Notes: generated from the letters alone by a model not told the origin. A stretch of 55,580 bases of DNA from Emcibacter sp. (GCA_021647465.1 JAKIUQ010000015.1:1-55580); one strand, 5' to 3'. Positions 45,161 to 54,020 are shown, counted from the stretch's first letter. A program made the numbers and translations.

Positions 45161-45346
45161 CTAATTTCTATTAAAATTCTGTTGTTGGGACTTTACCTCT
45201 TTTTCAATCTTCTGGTCGGTTTTATAGGCCCAATATATGGTATAAAAAATACCAAGATTGAAAAACAGAAATAATAGATTAGCTACTAAATTTGATATGA
45301 AAGTCAATTTTTGATCCAATATTTTTTCATTTGGTGATAGCATCAT
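45161..45346 (-). CDS. Small single-span membrane protein, hypothetical
   Basis: A 61-residue frame with one strong hydrophobic segment (~18-42, FISNLVANLLFLFFNLGIFYTIYWAY) followed by a highly charged tail (KTDQKIEKEVKSQQQ). It ends 3 bp before the ligase start, an operon-like spacing. The ribosome binding site is weak. I do not recognise a family. It may be a small accessory protein of the polysaccharide system, or a chance frame. Confidence 0.45.
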   Translation of the reverse strand: MMLSPNEKILDQKLTFISNLVANLLFLFFNLGIFYTIYWAYKTDQKIEKEVKSQQQNFNRN

Positions 45347-45436
45347 TGTGTTAATAAAGAATATATACTAAATCAGAAATTTATTTATATTCTTTATTCT
45401 AATTTAAATTTAAAAATTGCTTTTTTGGAGTGGCTT

Positions 45437-46426
45437 TTGTTTTCCCGTAAAAATACACCATATTCATTTGGTTCAGAACCACTTTTAACGGTTGTCATTG
45501 ATACGGAAGAGGAATTTGAGTGGGCCGCGCCTTTTGACAGGAACAGTCGGTCTGTCAAAAATATTGATCATCAGCATTTGGCGCAGAAGATTTTCAGGAA
45601 ATATAATATCATTCCGACATATTGTATTGATTACCCTGTTGTGGAAAATGATGCCGCTATCGGGATATTATCAGAATGGGCTGACAAGGGGGAATGTATC
45701 ATTGGAGCTCATTTGCACCCCTGGGTCTCTCCGCCGTACGAAGAAGAGGTTAATCGCTTTAATTCCTATGCGGGTAATTTGCCCTATGAATTGGAAAAAG
45801 GCAAGTTGGCAACCCTCACGGATTTTATTGAGAAAAGAACAGGCCGGCGCCCTGTGATCTTCAAGGCAGGACGATATGGCGCGGGCCCCAATACGGCGCG
45901 AATATTAAAAGAACTAGGCTATCAAGTGGATCTGAGCGTGGTTGCGGATACCAGTTTTTCTCATGACGGGGGCCCAAATTTCATTGGGTTGCCAACGCAG
46001 CCCTATTGGTTTGATGTTGAGGGCAAGAGGCTTCTGGAACTGCCCAATTGCCGGGGTTATGATGGATTACTTGCCCAATGGGGCAGCTTTCTCTATCCAA
46101 AACTGGCCGGTGCGGAGGGATTCAGGTCACTTATGGCCGGCGCGCTCGTTAAATCGGGTTTGCTGGAGCGCATACCTTTGACACCGGAAGGCATAAGGGC
46201 CGCAGACCAAATCCGAATGGTGCGCCGTATGTCCGCCGTTGGACAAAATTATTTTAACTATGCCTACCATAGTTCATCATTAATGGTGGGCGGCGCACCT
46301 TACGTTAGAAATGATCAGGATTTGACGTTATTTCTGGAGGATATGGATATATTCTTTGATTATTTCCTGAATGAGTTAGGCGGCAAACATAAAACGCCGC
46401 TGGAAATGCTTGATTTATTGTCCTGA
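45437..46426 (+). CDS. WalW-type polysaccharide deacetylase family protein
   Basis: This is a 329-residue protein, counting from TTG 45437, which has GGAG 6 nt upstream; an earlier in-frame TTG at 45425 overlaps that ribosome binding site. The NodB-fold signatures are the metal/catalytic Asp in TVVIDTEEEFEW, the paired HLHPW (H for the metal) and KAGRYGAG. The family removes N- or O-acetyl groups from surface glycans. It lies between the O-ligase and the exosortase-A hydrolase, and is transcribed opposite to both. The substrate is unknown. Confidence 0.82.
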   Translation: MFSRKNTPYSFGSEPLLTVVIDTEEEFEWAAPFDRNSRSVKNIDHQHLAQKIFRKYNIIPTYCIDYPVVENDAAIGILSEWADKGECIIGAHLHPWVSPPYEEEVNRFNSYAGNLPYELEKGKLATLTDFIEKRTGRRPVIFKAGRYGAGPNTARILKELGYQVDLSVVADTSFSHDGGPNFIGLPTQPYWFDVEGKRLLELPNCRGYDGLLAQWGSFLYPKLAGAEGFRSLMAGALVKSGLLERIPLTPEGIRAADQIRMVRRMSAVGQNYFNYAYHSSSLMVGGAPYVRNDQDLTLFLEDMDIFFDYFLNELGGKHKTPLEMLDLLS

Positions 46427-46443
46427 TGGTCCAGATGATGGGC

Positions 46444-47292
46444 CTAGGGGGAAATTAGCCAGTCTGAGGTGCACATAGCGACCTGCTTGCGCCATTCTTC
46501 GGTTGAAAATGTATGGTCGGATCCTGTGATATCAATACGGGTGAATCGTTTTTCTTTCATGTTTTGACGCCATTCTTTATTTGTAGAAATCACATCATCA
46601 AATTCACGGGCAACCAAATCATTCTCGCTTGAAATCAACAAAATTTTCCCCTGAAAGCGTTGCAGGCCTGACAGCATTCGGTCCGGAAAAGCTCTGTTAT
46701 CTATATTTTCTGGCCGCTTTTTCACAAAGGCTCTTTTTATATTTGAAAATAAACCTGAAATTGCGGCTTTAATATTAAGTTTGCCGGAGAATATTTTTCG
46801 CCAGAATTCAGGCGTCAGCAAACGATCAAAATAATAATGTTTAACATAGGCTTTTGCGAGGCCGCTTTCTGATCTGACCCAGGGGTTTGCCAGAATAACA
46901 TGTGAAGCGGCCTTATGATCTGCGCCGCCCAGCAATATTGCCGATGCCCCTTCGCACAGGCCCCATATGGCAACGGATTGCATTTCTGGAACGCGCGTGA
47001 TAAATTCATCAATGGCCTGATGAATATCCGGCGCAACATGTTCGAAACCGGGGTAATTGCCTTCGCTATCGCCAACACCCTGATAATCAAAGCGCATAAC
47101 GGGAATGCCTTGTTCTGCGCAGTGCCGGGCCAGATGCACATATTGCCGGTGGGCACCAATTCGGTATTGGGGGCCGCCGACAACTATTATAAGCCCGGCC
47201 TCGGATATGATTTTTGCCGGATGATGAATGATACCGATCAGTTGATGCTGCGCGTTATTTGTGAAGGTAAAAGCTGTTTCTGTATTTTCCAT
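46444..47292 (-). CDS. Exosortase-A-system-associated alpha/beta hydrolase 1
   Basis: This is a 282-residue alpha/beta hydrolase. It has the start characteristic of hydrolase 1 of exosortase-A clusters (VVGGPQYRIGAHRQYVHLARHCAE), then MRFDYQGVGDSEG. The nucleophile elbow is GLCEGAS, where Cys113 replaces the usual Ser. The late His is in GSDHTFS (~263). It is convergent with the deacetylase (gap 17 bp) and divergent from norC. The role in polysaccharide or acyl turnover is unknown. Confidence 0.9.
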   Translation of the reverse strand: MENTETAFTFTNNAQHQLIGIIHHPAKIISEAGLIIVVGGPQYRIGAHRQYVHLARHCAEQGIPVMRFDYQGVGDSEGNYPGFEHVAPDIHQAIDEFITRVPEMQSVAIWGLCEGASAILLGGADHKAASHVILANPWVRSESGLAKAYVKHYYFDRLLTPEFWRKIFSGKLNIKAAISGLFSNIKRAFVKKRPENIDNRAFPDRMLSGLQRFQGKILLISSENDLVAREFDDVISTNKEWRQNMKEKRFTRIDITGSDHTFSTEEWRKQVAMCTSDWLISP

Positions 47293-47379
47293 ATGACCTG
47301 TATTTACATTATATTTTTTAATGTTTTACCCCAGATAAATGAAAAATACATGAATAATATTTTTAACTGTTGCGTAAAA

Positions 47380-47425
47380 TTGACTTCGATCAAAGACTTT
47401 AGAAGATGTATTTACTAAATATCTT
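47380..47425 (+). promoter_or_regulatory. norC promoter: FNR/DNR-type box plus NsrR-like site
   Basis: TTGAC-TTCG-ATCAA at 47380-47393 matches the FNR/DNR/NnrR half-site pattern (TTGAy-N4-rTCAA). About 10 bp further, AAGATGTATTT at 47403-47413 is a near-consensus NsrR half-site, with a partial second half TAAATATCTT at 47416-47425. If the FNR-type box is at -41.5, transcription starts near 47428 and TAAATA (47416-47421) is the -10, which the NsrR site would cover. The arrangement predicts activation under low O2/NO and repression by NsrR. norC starts at 47532. Confidence 0.75.
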
Positions 47426-47531
47426 TGTATGAAGGGGTATATCTACTTGATGTCTAGAGTTTCTACAGGGGGGGGTAGAGCGTAAGCGGTAAACTTCTTT
47501 TGTAATTATAATACTGCAGGAGAAATCGATT

Positions 47532-47984
47532 ATGTCGGAAGGAATTACCAAGACAGCGGCCCGCAATATTTTCTTTGGCGGGACAATTTTCTTTTTTGTG
47601 ATATTCGTGGCCTTAACGGTTCATAGCCATTTGTATATCGTAAATGTAAGTACGGATTCGAGCACGCTGAATGACTCCGTTGCGCGCGGCAAGCATGTAT
47701 GGGAGAAGAATTCCTGTATTAATTGTCACACAATATTTGGCGAAGGCGCGTATTTTGCGCCGGAAGTAGGCAAAGTCTGGATTAAATTTGGCGGTGCCGA
47801 TGATCCGGAAATGGGCAAAGAGGTACTGAAAGCCTGGATGGAGGCTATGCCAACAGGCATTGAAGGCCGCCGTCAGATGCCCGCTTTCAATTTAACAGAT
47901 CAGGAACATGAAGATCTGGCAGCTTTTTTTGAATGGATTAGCCGGGTTGATACCCAGGGCTGGCCGCCTCAGCCTGAAGAATAA
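47532..47984 (+). CDS. norC: Nitric oxide reductase cytochrome c subunit NorC
   Basis: This is a 150-residue protein with an N-terminal membrane anchor (~13-30) and a c-type heme site CINCH at residues 62-66 (NSCINCHTIFGEGAYFAPEVG). The distal Met ligand is M116 in GRRQMPAF. It passes electrons from periplasmic donors to NorB. It has an AGGAG ribosome binding site. It begins the norCBQD cluster downstream of the dual-site promoter. All NorC hallmarks are present. Confidence 0.97.
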   Translation: MSEGITKTAARNIFFGGTIFFFVIFVALTVHSHLYIVNVSTDSSTLNDSVARGKHVWEKNSCINCHTIFGEGAYFAPEVGKVWIKFGGADDPEMGKEVLKAWMEAMPTGIEGRRQMPAFNLTDQEHEDLAAFFEWISRVDTQGWPPQPEE

Positions 47985-48001
47985 GGGAGTGGAATAAGAT
48001 C

Positions 48002-49327
48002 ATGAAATATCAAACACAAAAATTGGCCTATCCTTACTTTGTTGCCGCGATGGGTCTGTTCGTAGCACAAGTATTGGGTGGTTTAATCGCCGGCACAATC
48101 TATGTTTTTCCAAATTTTTTATCAGAAATTTTGCCGTTTAACATCATTCGAATGATTCATACAAATGCCTTGATCGTCTGGCTGTTGATGGGCTTTTTCG
48201 GGGCAACATATTATCTGTTGCCCGAAGAGGCTGAAACAGAAATTTACAGCCCAAAACTGGCCTGGATACAATTTTGGCTATTTTTGTTCGCCGCAGCTTC
48301 GGCTGTTGTCGGATATCTGTTTGGCGTTCATGAGGGCCGCGAATTTCTGGAGCAGCCCTTATGGGTTAAGATAGCGATCGTGATTGTGGCATTGATGTTC
48401 ATGTTCAATATCTCGATGACATTGCTCAAGGGAAAGCGAACGGCCATATCTATAATCCTGATCACGGGTTTATGGGGATTGACCCTGTTTTTCCTGTTTG
48501 CCTTTTATAACCCGTCAAATCTATCTCTTGATAAAATGTACTGGTGGTATGTTATCCATCTGTGGGTTGAAGGTGTCTGGGAATTGATTCTGGCGGCTAT
48601 TCTAGGCTTCCTGCTGATTAAAATGACCGGTGTTGACCGTGAAATCATTGAAAAATGGCTTTATGTCATCGTTGGTTTGGCACTTTTTTCCGGATTACTT
48701 GGTACGGGTCATCATTATTACTGGATCGGCACGCCCGGCTATTGGCAATGGTTAGGCAGCATCTTCTCGGCACTGGAAGTATTTCCCTTCTTGGCCATGG
48801 TGATCTTCGCATTCTATATTGTGCGCAAAAGCACCCGTAACCATCCCAATAAAGCCGCTCTTTTATGGGTGTTAGGTTGTACGGTTCTGTCCTTCTTTGG
48901 GGCAGGGGTCTGGGGCTTTATGCATACGCTTGCGCCGATCAATTTCTATACCCACGGGACGCAAATTACGTCTTCGCACGGTCATTTGGCCTTTTATGGG
49001 GCTTATGTCATGATCAATCTCGCGATTATTTCCTATGCCATGCCGCACCTGCGCGGGATGCAGCCCTATAACCAGAATCTGAATATGTGGAGTTTCTGGA
49101 TTACCAGTTCCGGCATGGTCTTCATGACCTTCACCCTGACCGCTGCCGGTGTGCTTCAGACACATCTGGAACGGGTTTTGGGCATGAATTACATGGACGT
49201 TCAGGAGCAGATCGCGCTCTTCTACTGGATGAGGCTCGGTTCCGGTATTGTCGTTGTTATCGGCGTGTTGCTTTTTGTCTATGCAACATTTGCCAAAGGC
49301 AAGGAAGAGCAGGCGGAAATAAGGTAA
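48002..49327 (+). CDS. norB: Nitric oxide reductase catalytic subunit NorB
   Basis: This is a 441-residue, twelve-helix heme-copper-superfamily enzyme that reduces 2 NO to N2O. Ligands seen are H53 and H328 (heme b), H326 (heme b3), H186, H237 and H238 (FeB), and the conserved glutamates E190 and E194 near FeB (HLWVEGVWE). It lacks the quinol-oxidising extension of qNOR, consistent with partner NorC. It starts 17 bp after norC. An FNR-type box and a terminator follow before norQ. Confidence 0.97.
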   Translation: MKYQTQKLAYPYFVAAMGLFVAQVLGGLIAGTIYVFPNFLSEILPFNIIRMIHTNALIVWLLMGFFGATYYLLPEEAETEIYSPKLAWIQFWLFLFAAASAVVGYLFGVHEGREFLEQPLWVKIAIVIVALMFMFNISMTLLKGKRTAISIILITGLWGLTLFFLFAFYNPSNLSLDKMYWWYVIHLWVEGVWELILAAILGFLLIKMTGVDREIIEKWLYVIVGLALFSGLLGTGHHYYWIGTPGYWQWLGSIFSALEVFPFLAMVIFAFYIVRKSTRNHPNKAALLWVLGCTVLSFFGAGVWGFMHTLAPINFYTHGTQITSSHGHLAFYGAYVMINLAIISYAMPHLRGMQPYNQNLNMWSFWITSSGMVFMTFTLTAAGVLQTHLERVLGMNYMDVQEQIALFYWMRLGSGIVVVIGVLLFVYATFAKGKEEQAEIR

Positions 49328-49349
49328 TTAACCTGTTAAACATCTATTG

Positions 49350-49363
49350 TTGATCTTAATCAA
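49350..49363 (+). promoter_or_regulatory. Perfect FNR/DNR box before norQ
   Basis: TTGAT-CTTA-ATCAA is an exact match to the FNR/DNR consensus. It sits 23 bp after the norB stop and 75 bp before the norQ ATG, immediately upstream of the terminator at 49365. A start site near 49398 would give norQD its own anaerobic/NO promoter. Confidence 0.75.
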
Positions 49364-49364
49364 A

Positions 49365-49397
49365 GGCGGTGGCAGTGTAATCTGTCACCGTCTTTTT
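49365..49397 (+). terminator. Terminator between norB and norQ
   Basis: An 11-bp stem (two G-T pairs) of GGCGGTGGCAG (49365-49375) and CTGTCACCGTC (49382-49392) with a 6-nt loop and TTTTT. It would reduce read-through from norCB into norQD, which has its own FNR-type box just upstream. Confidence 0.85.
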
Positions 49398-49437
49398 AGT
49401 GAATTGAAGCAATAAAATTATTTCTTAGGGTAAGAAA

Positions 49438-50223
49438 ATGACTGAAGATAACCTCCCTTTCTATATGCCGTCTGCCAATGAATGCGTGCTTTTTGAAACA
49501 GCCTTTAAAAATGGCTTGCCCGTAATGCTAAAAGGCCCGACCGGCTGCGGCAAAACGCGGTTTGTGGCGCATATGGCTGCGCGGCTTGGGCTGACGTTAA
49601 ATACGGTTGCCTGTCATGATGATTTGACAGCAGCGGATCTGACGGGGCGCTATCTTTTGAAGGGCGGCGAGACACATTGGGTCGATGGGCCGCTAACCCA
49701 AACCGTACGGAACGGCGGCATATGCTATCTTGATGAAGTGGTCGAAGCGCGAAAGGATGTGACGGTTGTTTTGCATCCTTTAACCGATGACCGGCGTTTT
49801 CTGCCGCTGGAGCGCACTGGCGAACTGCTTGAGGCGCCCGATGATTTCATGATGGTGATATCTTATAATCCAGGCTATCAGAATATTCTTAAATCCTTGA
49901 AGCCCAGTACCCGGCAACGGTTCATTGGACTCCATTTTGATTATCCAAAACCCCAGCAGGAAGTGGATATTATCTGCAAGGAAACCGGCCTTGACCTGGC
50001 GCGGTGTGTGCCGCTGGTTAATCTGGCGCATAGCATCCGTAATCTGAAAGACCTTGATTTGGAAGAGGGGGCTTCGACGCGGCTTCTGGTCTATTGCGCC
50101 ACCTTGATCATGGCAGGAATCACCCCATTGGAAGCGGCTGAGGCCACATTAATTGAACCGTTAAGCGATGATAACAGCGCCAAAGAAGGGTTAATGGAGG
50201 TGGTGCAGGCCACTTTTGGATGA
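49438..50223 (+). CDS. norQ: NorQ MoxR/CbbQ-type AAA+ ATPase
   Basis: This is a 261-residue ATPase with Walker A GPTGCGKT at 33-40, Walker B ICYLDEV at ~95-102, and a CbbQ_C-type C-terminus (GASTRLLVYCATLI). With NorD it activates NorCB, most likely by inserting the non-heme FeB. AGGG precedes the ATG at 7 nt. norD follows after 12 bp. Confidence 0.95.
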   Translation: MTEDNLPFYMPSANECVLFETAFKNGLPVMLKGPTGCGKTRFVAHMAARLGLTLNTVACHDDLTAADLTGRYLLKGGETHWVDGPLTQTVRNGGICYLDEVVEARKDVTVVLHPLTDDRRFLPLERTGELLEAPDDFMMVISYNPGYQNILKSLKPSTRQRFIGLHFDYPKPQQEVDIICKETGLDLARCVPLVNLAHSIRNLKDLDLEEGASTRLLVYCATLIMAGITPLEAAEATLIEPLSDDNSAKEGLMEVVQATFG

Positions 50224-50235
50224 TAAGGGCAAATC

Positions 50236-52191
50236 ATGTTTGATTTATTTGAACCAGAGGAAATGGTCGGTAAGAAATGGCATATGCTGGTTCATGGTCA
50301 ATCCAGCTATCCCCATCACGGTGACGCTGCGGTGCATCTGGCGGATATCAAGGATATGATCAGCATCTTTTTTCGGGCCATTGGCGGTGATCCGGGTATT
50401 GATGTTTCAAGTGTCAGTGAGACGTCACAAAATCATCGCCTGTCATGGCGTATGCGTCTGGGCATGGATCATGAGAGGCTGCCCATGGCAAAGCGGGATA
50501 ATGACAGTCTGTTATTGCCAAATGTCATTGACTATTTCCCGGAAAAACATCTGAACAGATCCTTGTATTTCTGGCTGTCGGCCTTTTTGGCCCATGCGCG
50601 GGATAGGCCCGCTATCGCGCCTGAAAATGCGCTGCATGCAGATTTGATTTTCATTGCACATGCTTGGCAGACAAGCGAATTTATCATAGATAAATATCCC
50701 GGACTTGGCAAAAAATATGAGGCGCTATGTACGGCATTGAAAGATATTCGCCCAGCTCGGGAATTACCAATTTATGAAGCGCGGCTGGAAAGTCTGATCT
50801 GTGATGCACTTTTTAGCCGGGGGGCGGCACATGCGGAAGCCATCACTCTTTTTCAAATAATCCTGCGCGATGAACAATTGCCGGATTTCCCAAGAATTCC
50901 CCGCAAATACAAAGGGTTTCTTTCTGTCCCGCTATGGGGGGAAGTGGACGTTAGGCATCGAAATATAATCGACCCGACAGAATATACGGACGAAGATGAA
51001 AGCGGGAAAAATATCTTCAAGGATCTGCGTGATGGCCGAAAACATGCAGGGGTCAGGGAAGAAAATGATCAGGTTGACAAGCAAGACCCGCTCGCTCTGA
51101 ATCGTTCCGAGAAGGTGATATCAATTGCGGAAATGGTTAATGTTAATCGCGGCATTGATGACGAGGAGGATGAGGATGTCCAATCGGCAGTGGATGATCT
51201 GGATGAAATGTCCCTGACCCGTAATAAGAAAACTGTCGCCTCGACGATTAAGCTCGATATGTCTGTGGCGGGTCAAGACATTGACGTAATCCCTCTGGTG
51301 TCGGAGCATCTCTATCCTGAATGGGATTTTCGTTTGCAGGGATACCGCCAGAACTTCTGCGCCGTTTTTGCCGCCCGGGCAAAGGAAGCTGATGAAACTG
51401 AAAAAGACATTTGGCAACCGGATAACGCCACACGGCGGCGCATAAGGCGTATTCAGCGTCAGTTTGAGGCTTTGCGCCCCAGAAGAGAGCGTGTTCATCG
51501 GCAACAGGATGGTAAGGAGCTGGACATTGATGCCATGATCCGGTCAAGCTGTGATTTGCAGGCCATGGGCGAGGGCAGTGACCAAATTTATATGGATTAT
51601 CGGAACCAGACCCGTGATCTTGCGGCGGCTATTCTGGCTGATGTGTCGTTATCCACCGATGCCTGGCTGGATGGTCGGCGGATATTGGATGTGGAAAAAG
51701 AGGCCTTGATGACCTTGGCTTTGGGCTTAAAGGCCAGCGGTGATGACAATGCCATATATTGTTTCTCGTCTCGCAAGCGTCACAATATAAGTGTGGAATG
51801 CCTAAAGGAATTTGATGAAGAAATGTCGGTCAAAGTGCAAAACCGGATTTCTGCCCTGAAGCCGGGATATTATACCCGCATGGGCGCGGCCATACGTCAT
51901 GTGACGAAGCAACTGTCAGAGCGGCCAAACCACCACCGGCTCTTGCTTTTGCTCAGTGACGGCAAGCCAAATGATATGGATCATTACGAAGGCCGCTACG
52001 GCATAGAAGACACCAGAATGGCCATCAGAGAAGCGCGCAAACAAGGGGTCGCTGTCTTTGGGGTTACCATAGATGAGAAGGCGCGGGATTATTTCCCGTA
52101 TCTTTTTGGGCCGGGCGGCGGCGCTATTATTCCCCATATTGATAATTTGTCGGCAGCCTTGCCCGCTATTTTCAGGAATTTATTGCGTTAA
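50236..52191 (+). CDS. norD: NorD, von Willebrand factor A protein for NO reductase activation
   Basis: This is a 651-residue protein. The C-terminal VWA domain carries the MIDAS motif DVSLS (~468-472), then LLLLLSDGKPND (SDGKPND), and ends near FRNLLR. The N-terminal half is the helical NorD region, with a charged acidic linker (DDEEDEDVQ) in between. It works with the NorQ ATPase to mature NorCB. Its end overlaps the convergent YdcF-family gene by 4 bp. No norE or norF follows. Confidence 0.93.
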   Translation: MFDLFEPEEMVGKKWHMLVHGQSSYPHHGDAAVHLADIKDMISIFFRAIGGDPGIDVSSVSETSQNHRLSWRMRLGMDHERLPMAKRDNDSLLLPNVIDYFPEKHLNRSLYFWLSAFLAHARDRPAIAPENALHADLIFIAHAWQTSEFIIDKYPGLGKKYEALCTALKDIRPARELPIYEARLESLICDALFSRGAAHAEAITLFQIILRDEQLPDFPRIPRKYKGFLSVPLWGEVDVRHRNIIDPTEYTDEDESGKNIFKDLRDGRKHAGVREENDQVDKQDPLALNRSEKVISIAEMVNVNRGIDDEEDEDVQSAVDDLDEMSLTRNKKTVASTIKLDMSVAGQDIDVIPLVSEHLYPEWDFRLQGYRQNFCAVFAARAKEADETEKDIWQPDNATRRRIRRIQRQFEALRPRRERVHRQQDGKELDIDAMIRSSCDLQAMGEGSDQIYMDYRNQTRDLAAAILADVSLSTDAWLDGRRILDVEKEALMTLALGLKASGDDNAIYCFSSRKRHNISVECLKEFDEEMSVKVQNRISALKPGYYTRMGAAIRHVTKQLSERPNHHRLLLLLSDGKPNDMDHYEGRYGIEDTRMAIREARKQGVAVFGVTIDEKARDYFPYLFGPGGGAIIPHIDNLSAALPAIFRNLLR

Positions 52192-53006
52192 TCATCAGGC
52201 GCAGGAAAGAGTTCTTCATTGCGCCCGCTAATATAGTAGGCCAGAAGTCCGATCCATTCATGCAGTGCAAAATCCAGTTGATATAAGCGTTGCCCCGCAT
52301 TGGGGTTTTTAATCAATGACGTCTTTAGGTGAGTTCTATAGTCGACGGGATAAGGCTGTATATTAATATCGGCATTTCTATAGGCACCTACGGTGCGCGG
52401 CATATGGAAGGCCGATGTTACCAGAAGCCATTTGCCGGTTTCGCGCCCCCCCGTTTCATAGTGCTGAATATATTTTTTTGTTTCCAGGGCATTGGTATGG
52501 GTATTGTAGGATTTATCTTCAAATCTTATGCGGCTTGGGTCAATTCCGGCCTCAATAAAATATTTTCGGGCAATTTTACTTTCGGAGAGCATATTTTTAA
52601 TCTGGCCGCCGCCGCTATATATAATGGGAAGATCAGGGAATTGGCGTGCCAGTTTTGCAGCTTCGATGAGCCGTTCTGCTGCGCCGCTTAACGTAACTTG
52701 CTTATGTCTTGTACTTAATGTTAAGCGTTCTGCACCTGCAAGCACGATAATGCCGCTATAGGGCGCGTCGCCCACATAATTGGTATAGCTTGAGAAACGC
52801 TTTTCCAATGGCACCATGAGCCAGCTTGTCAAGGGCCCGAACATGACCAGACCATAAAAGATCGCGCAGGCCGTAAGAAGTGAAAGGCCTGATCTTCGGC
52901 GATTTTTCCAGACAAGAATCAGGCCAATAAGAAATAAAATCAAAAATAGATTACTGGGTTGCAGCAGGAGCCATATTACTTTGGAAATCAGATCATCCCA
53001 AGCCAA
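52188..53006 (-). CDS. YdcF/ElyC-family (DUF218) membrane protein
   Basis: This is a 272-residue protein with an N-terminal membrane region (two hydrophobic segments, ~13-30 and 37-57) and a DUF218 domain. The domain carries GIIVLAGAERL, IIYSGGG, IRFEDKSYNTHTNALETK and WLLVTSAFHMPRTVGAYR, the standard family order. ElyC relatives act in peptidoglycan or envelope polysaccharide homeostasis. It lies 15 bp downstream of the epimerase gene on the same strand, a likely two-gene operon. Confidence 0.92.
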   Translation of the reverse strand: MAWDDLISKVIWLLLQPSNLFLILFLIGLILVWKNRRRSGLSLLTACAIFYGLVMFGPLTSWLMVPLEKRFSSYTNYVGDAPYSGIIVLAGAERLTLSTRHKQVTLSGAAERLIEAAKLARQFPDLPIIYSGGGQIKNMLSESKIARKYFIEAGIDPSRIRFEDKSYNTHTNALETKKYIQHYETGGRETGKWLLVTSAFHMPRTVGAYRNADINIQPYPVDYRTHLKTSLIKNPNAGQRLYQLDFALHEWIGLLAYYISGRNEELFPAPDD

Positions 53007-53021
53007 GAACCATGCCTCCTT

Positions 53022-54020
53022 TTAATTAATTTTATGATATTGTTTGTACCAATGGATAAATTTGGGGATACCTTCTTCGATTTTGGTTTTAGGCTCGAAC
53101 CCGAGGTCATGCTGAATTGCGGAAATGTCGGCGGCCGTTTCCTTTACATCCCCCGGTTGGATGGGCAGTAGATTCATTTCAGCCTTTTGGCCCAGACAAT
53201 CTTCCAGAACCTTGATCATATCCAGCAGCTTTACCGTGTTGTTATTGCCAATATTATAAACGCGGTGGGGCGCGTTGGAGCCAATTGTATGCATGGTGCC
53301 GTCATCTTTCGGCGGATTATCCAGACATCGGACAATGCCATCAACAATATCATCAATGAAGGTAAAGTCCCGAAGCATATCCCCGTGATTAAAGACCGGA
53401 ATTGGCTCGCCGGCCAAGATTTTCTCTGTGAAGATCCACATGGCCATGTCGGGTCGGCCCCACGGGCCATATACGGTGAAGAACCGCAATCCGGTTTGCG
53501 GCATGCGGTATAGATGAGCATAGCTCTGGCTCATCAACTCATCGGCTTTTTTCGTGGCAGCATACAGGGATACCGGATTATCAACCCTGTCATCTGTGCT
53601 AAAAGGCATATTCTTATTGCCGCCATAAACAGAGGAGGATGAGGCATAAACCAAATGCTTAAAGCCTTTTTTATGGCGGGCATATTCCATAATATTTAAA
53701 TGCCCGATCAGGTTTGACTGGGCATAAACAAAGGGGTTGGTCAGGGAGTATCTGACCCCCGCCTGTGCGCCCAGATGAACTATTTTTGTGACATTATGTT
53801 GATCAAGGGCCGATTTTAAGGCGTCAAAATCCGAAAAATCCAGTTTCAAAAAGGTAAAAGCCGGATTATTTTCTATTTCTGCCAGTCGGTTTTCTTTTAA
53901 TTCAATAGAATAATAATCATTGATATTATCAATGCCAATAACCTCTTCCCCGCGTTCCAGAAGCAATCTGGAGACATTAAACCCGATAAAACCGGCGGCA
54001 CCTGTTACAACTATAGCCAT
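53022..54020 (-). CDS. UDP-glucuronate 4-epimerase-type NAD-dependent sugar epimerase
   Basis: This is a 332-residue SDR-extended enzyme with TGAAGFIGFNVSRLLL (NAD loop), IDNINDYYSIELKENRL (typical of UDP-glucuronate epimerases), catalytic YAATKK (Y-x-x-x-K) and the C-terminal NIGNNNTVKLLDMI. It converts UDP-glucuronate to UDP-galacturonate for polysaccharides. It belongs functionally with wecB and the ligase although it lies 9 kb away, beyond norCBQD. It is followed by the YdcF-family gene. Confidence 0.93.
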   Translation of the reverse strand: MAIVVTGAAGFIGFNVSRLLLERGEEVIGIDNINDYYSIELKENRLAEIENNPAFTFLKLDFSDFDALKSALDQHNVTKIVHLGAQAGVRYSLTNPFVYAQSNLIGHLNIMEYARHKKGFKHLVYASSSSVYGGNKNMPFSTDDRVDNPVSLYAATKKADELMSQSYAHLYRMPQTGLRFFTVYGPWGRPDMAMWIFTEKILAGEPIPVFNHGDMLRDFTFIDDIVDGIVRCLDNPPKDDGTMHTIGSNAPHRVYNIGNNNTVKLLDMIKVLEDCLGQKAEMNLLPIQPGDVKETAADISAIQHDLGFEPKTKIEEGIPKFIHWYKQYHKIN

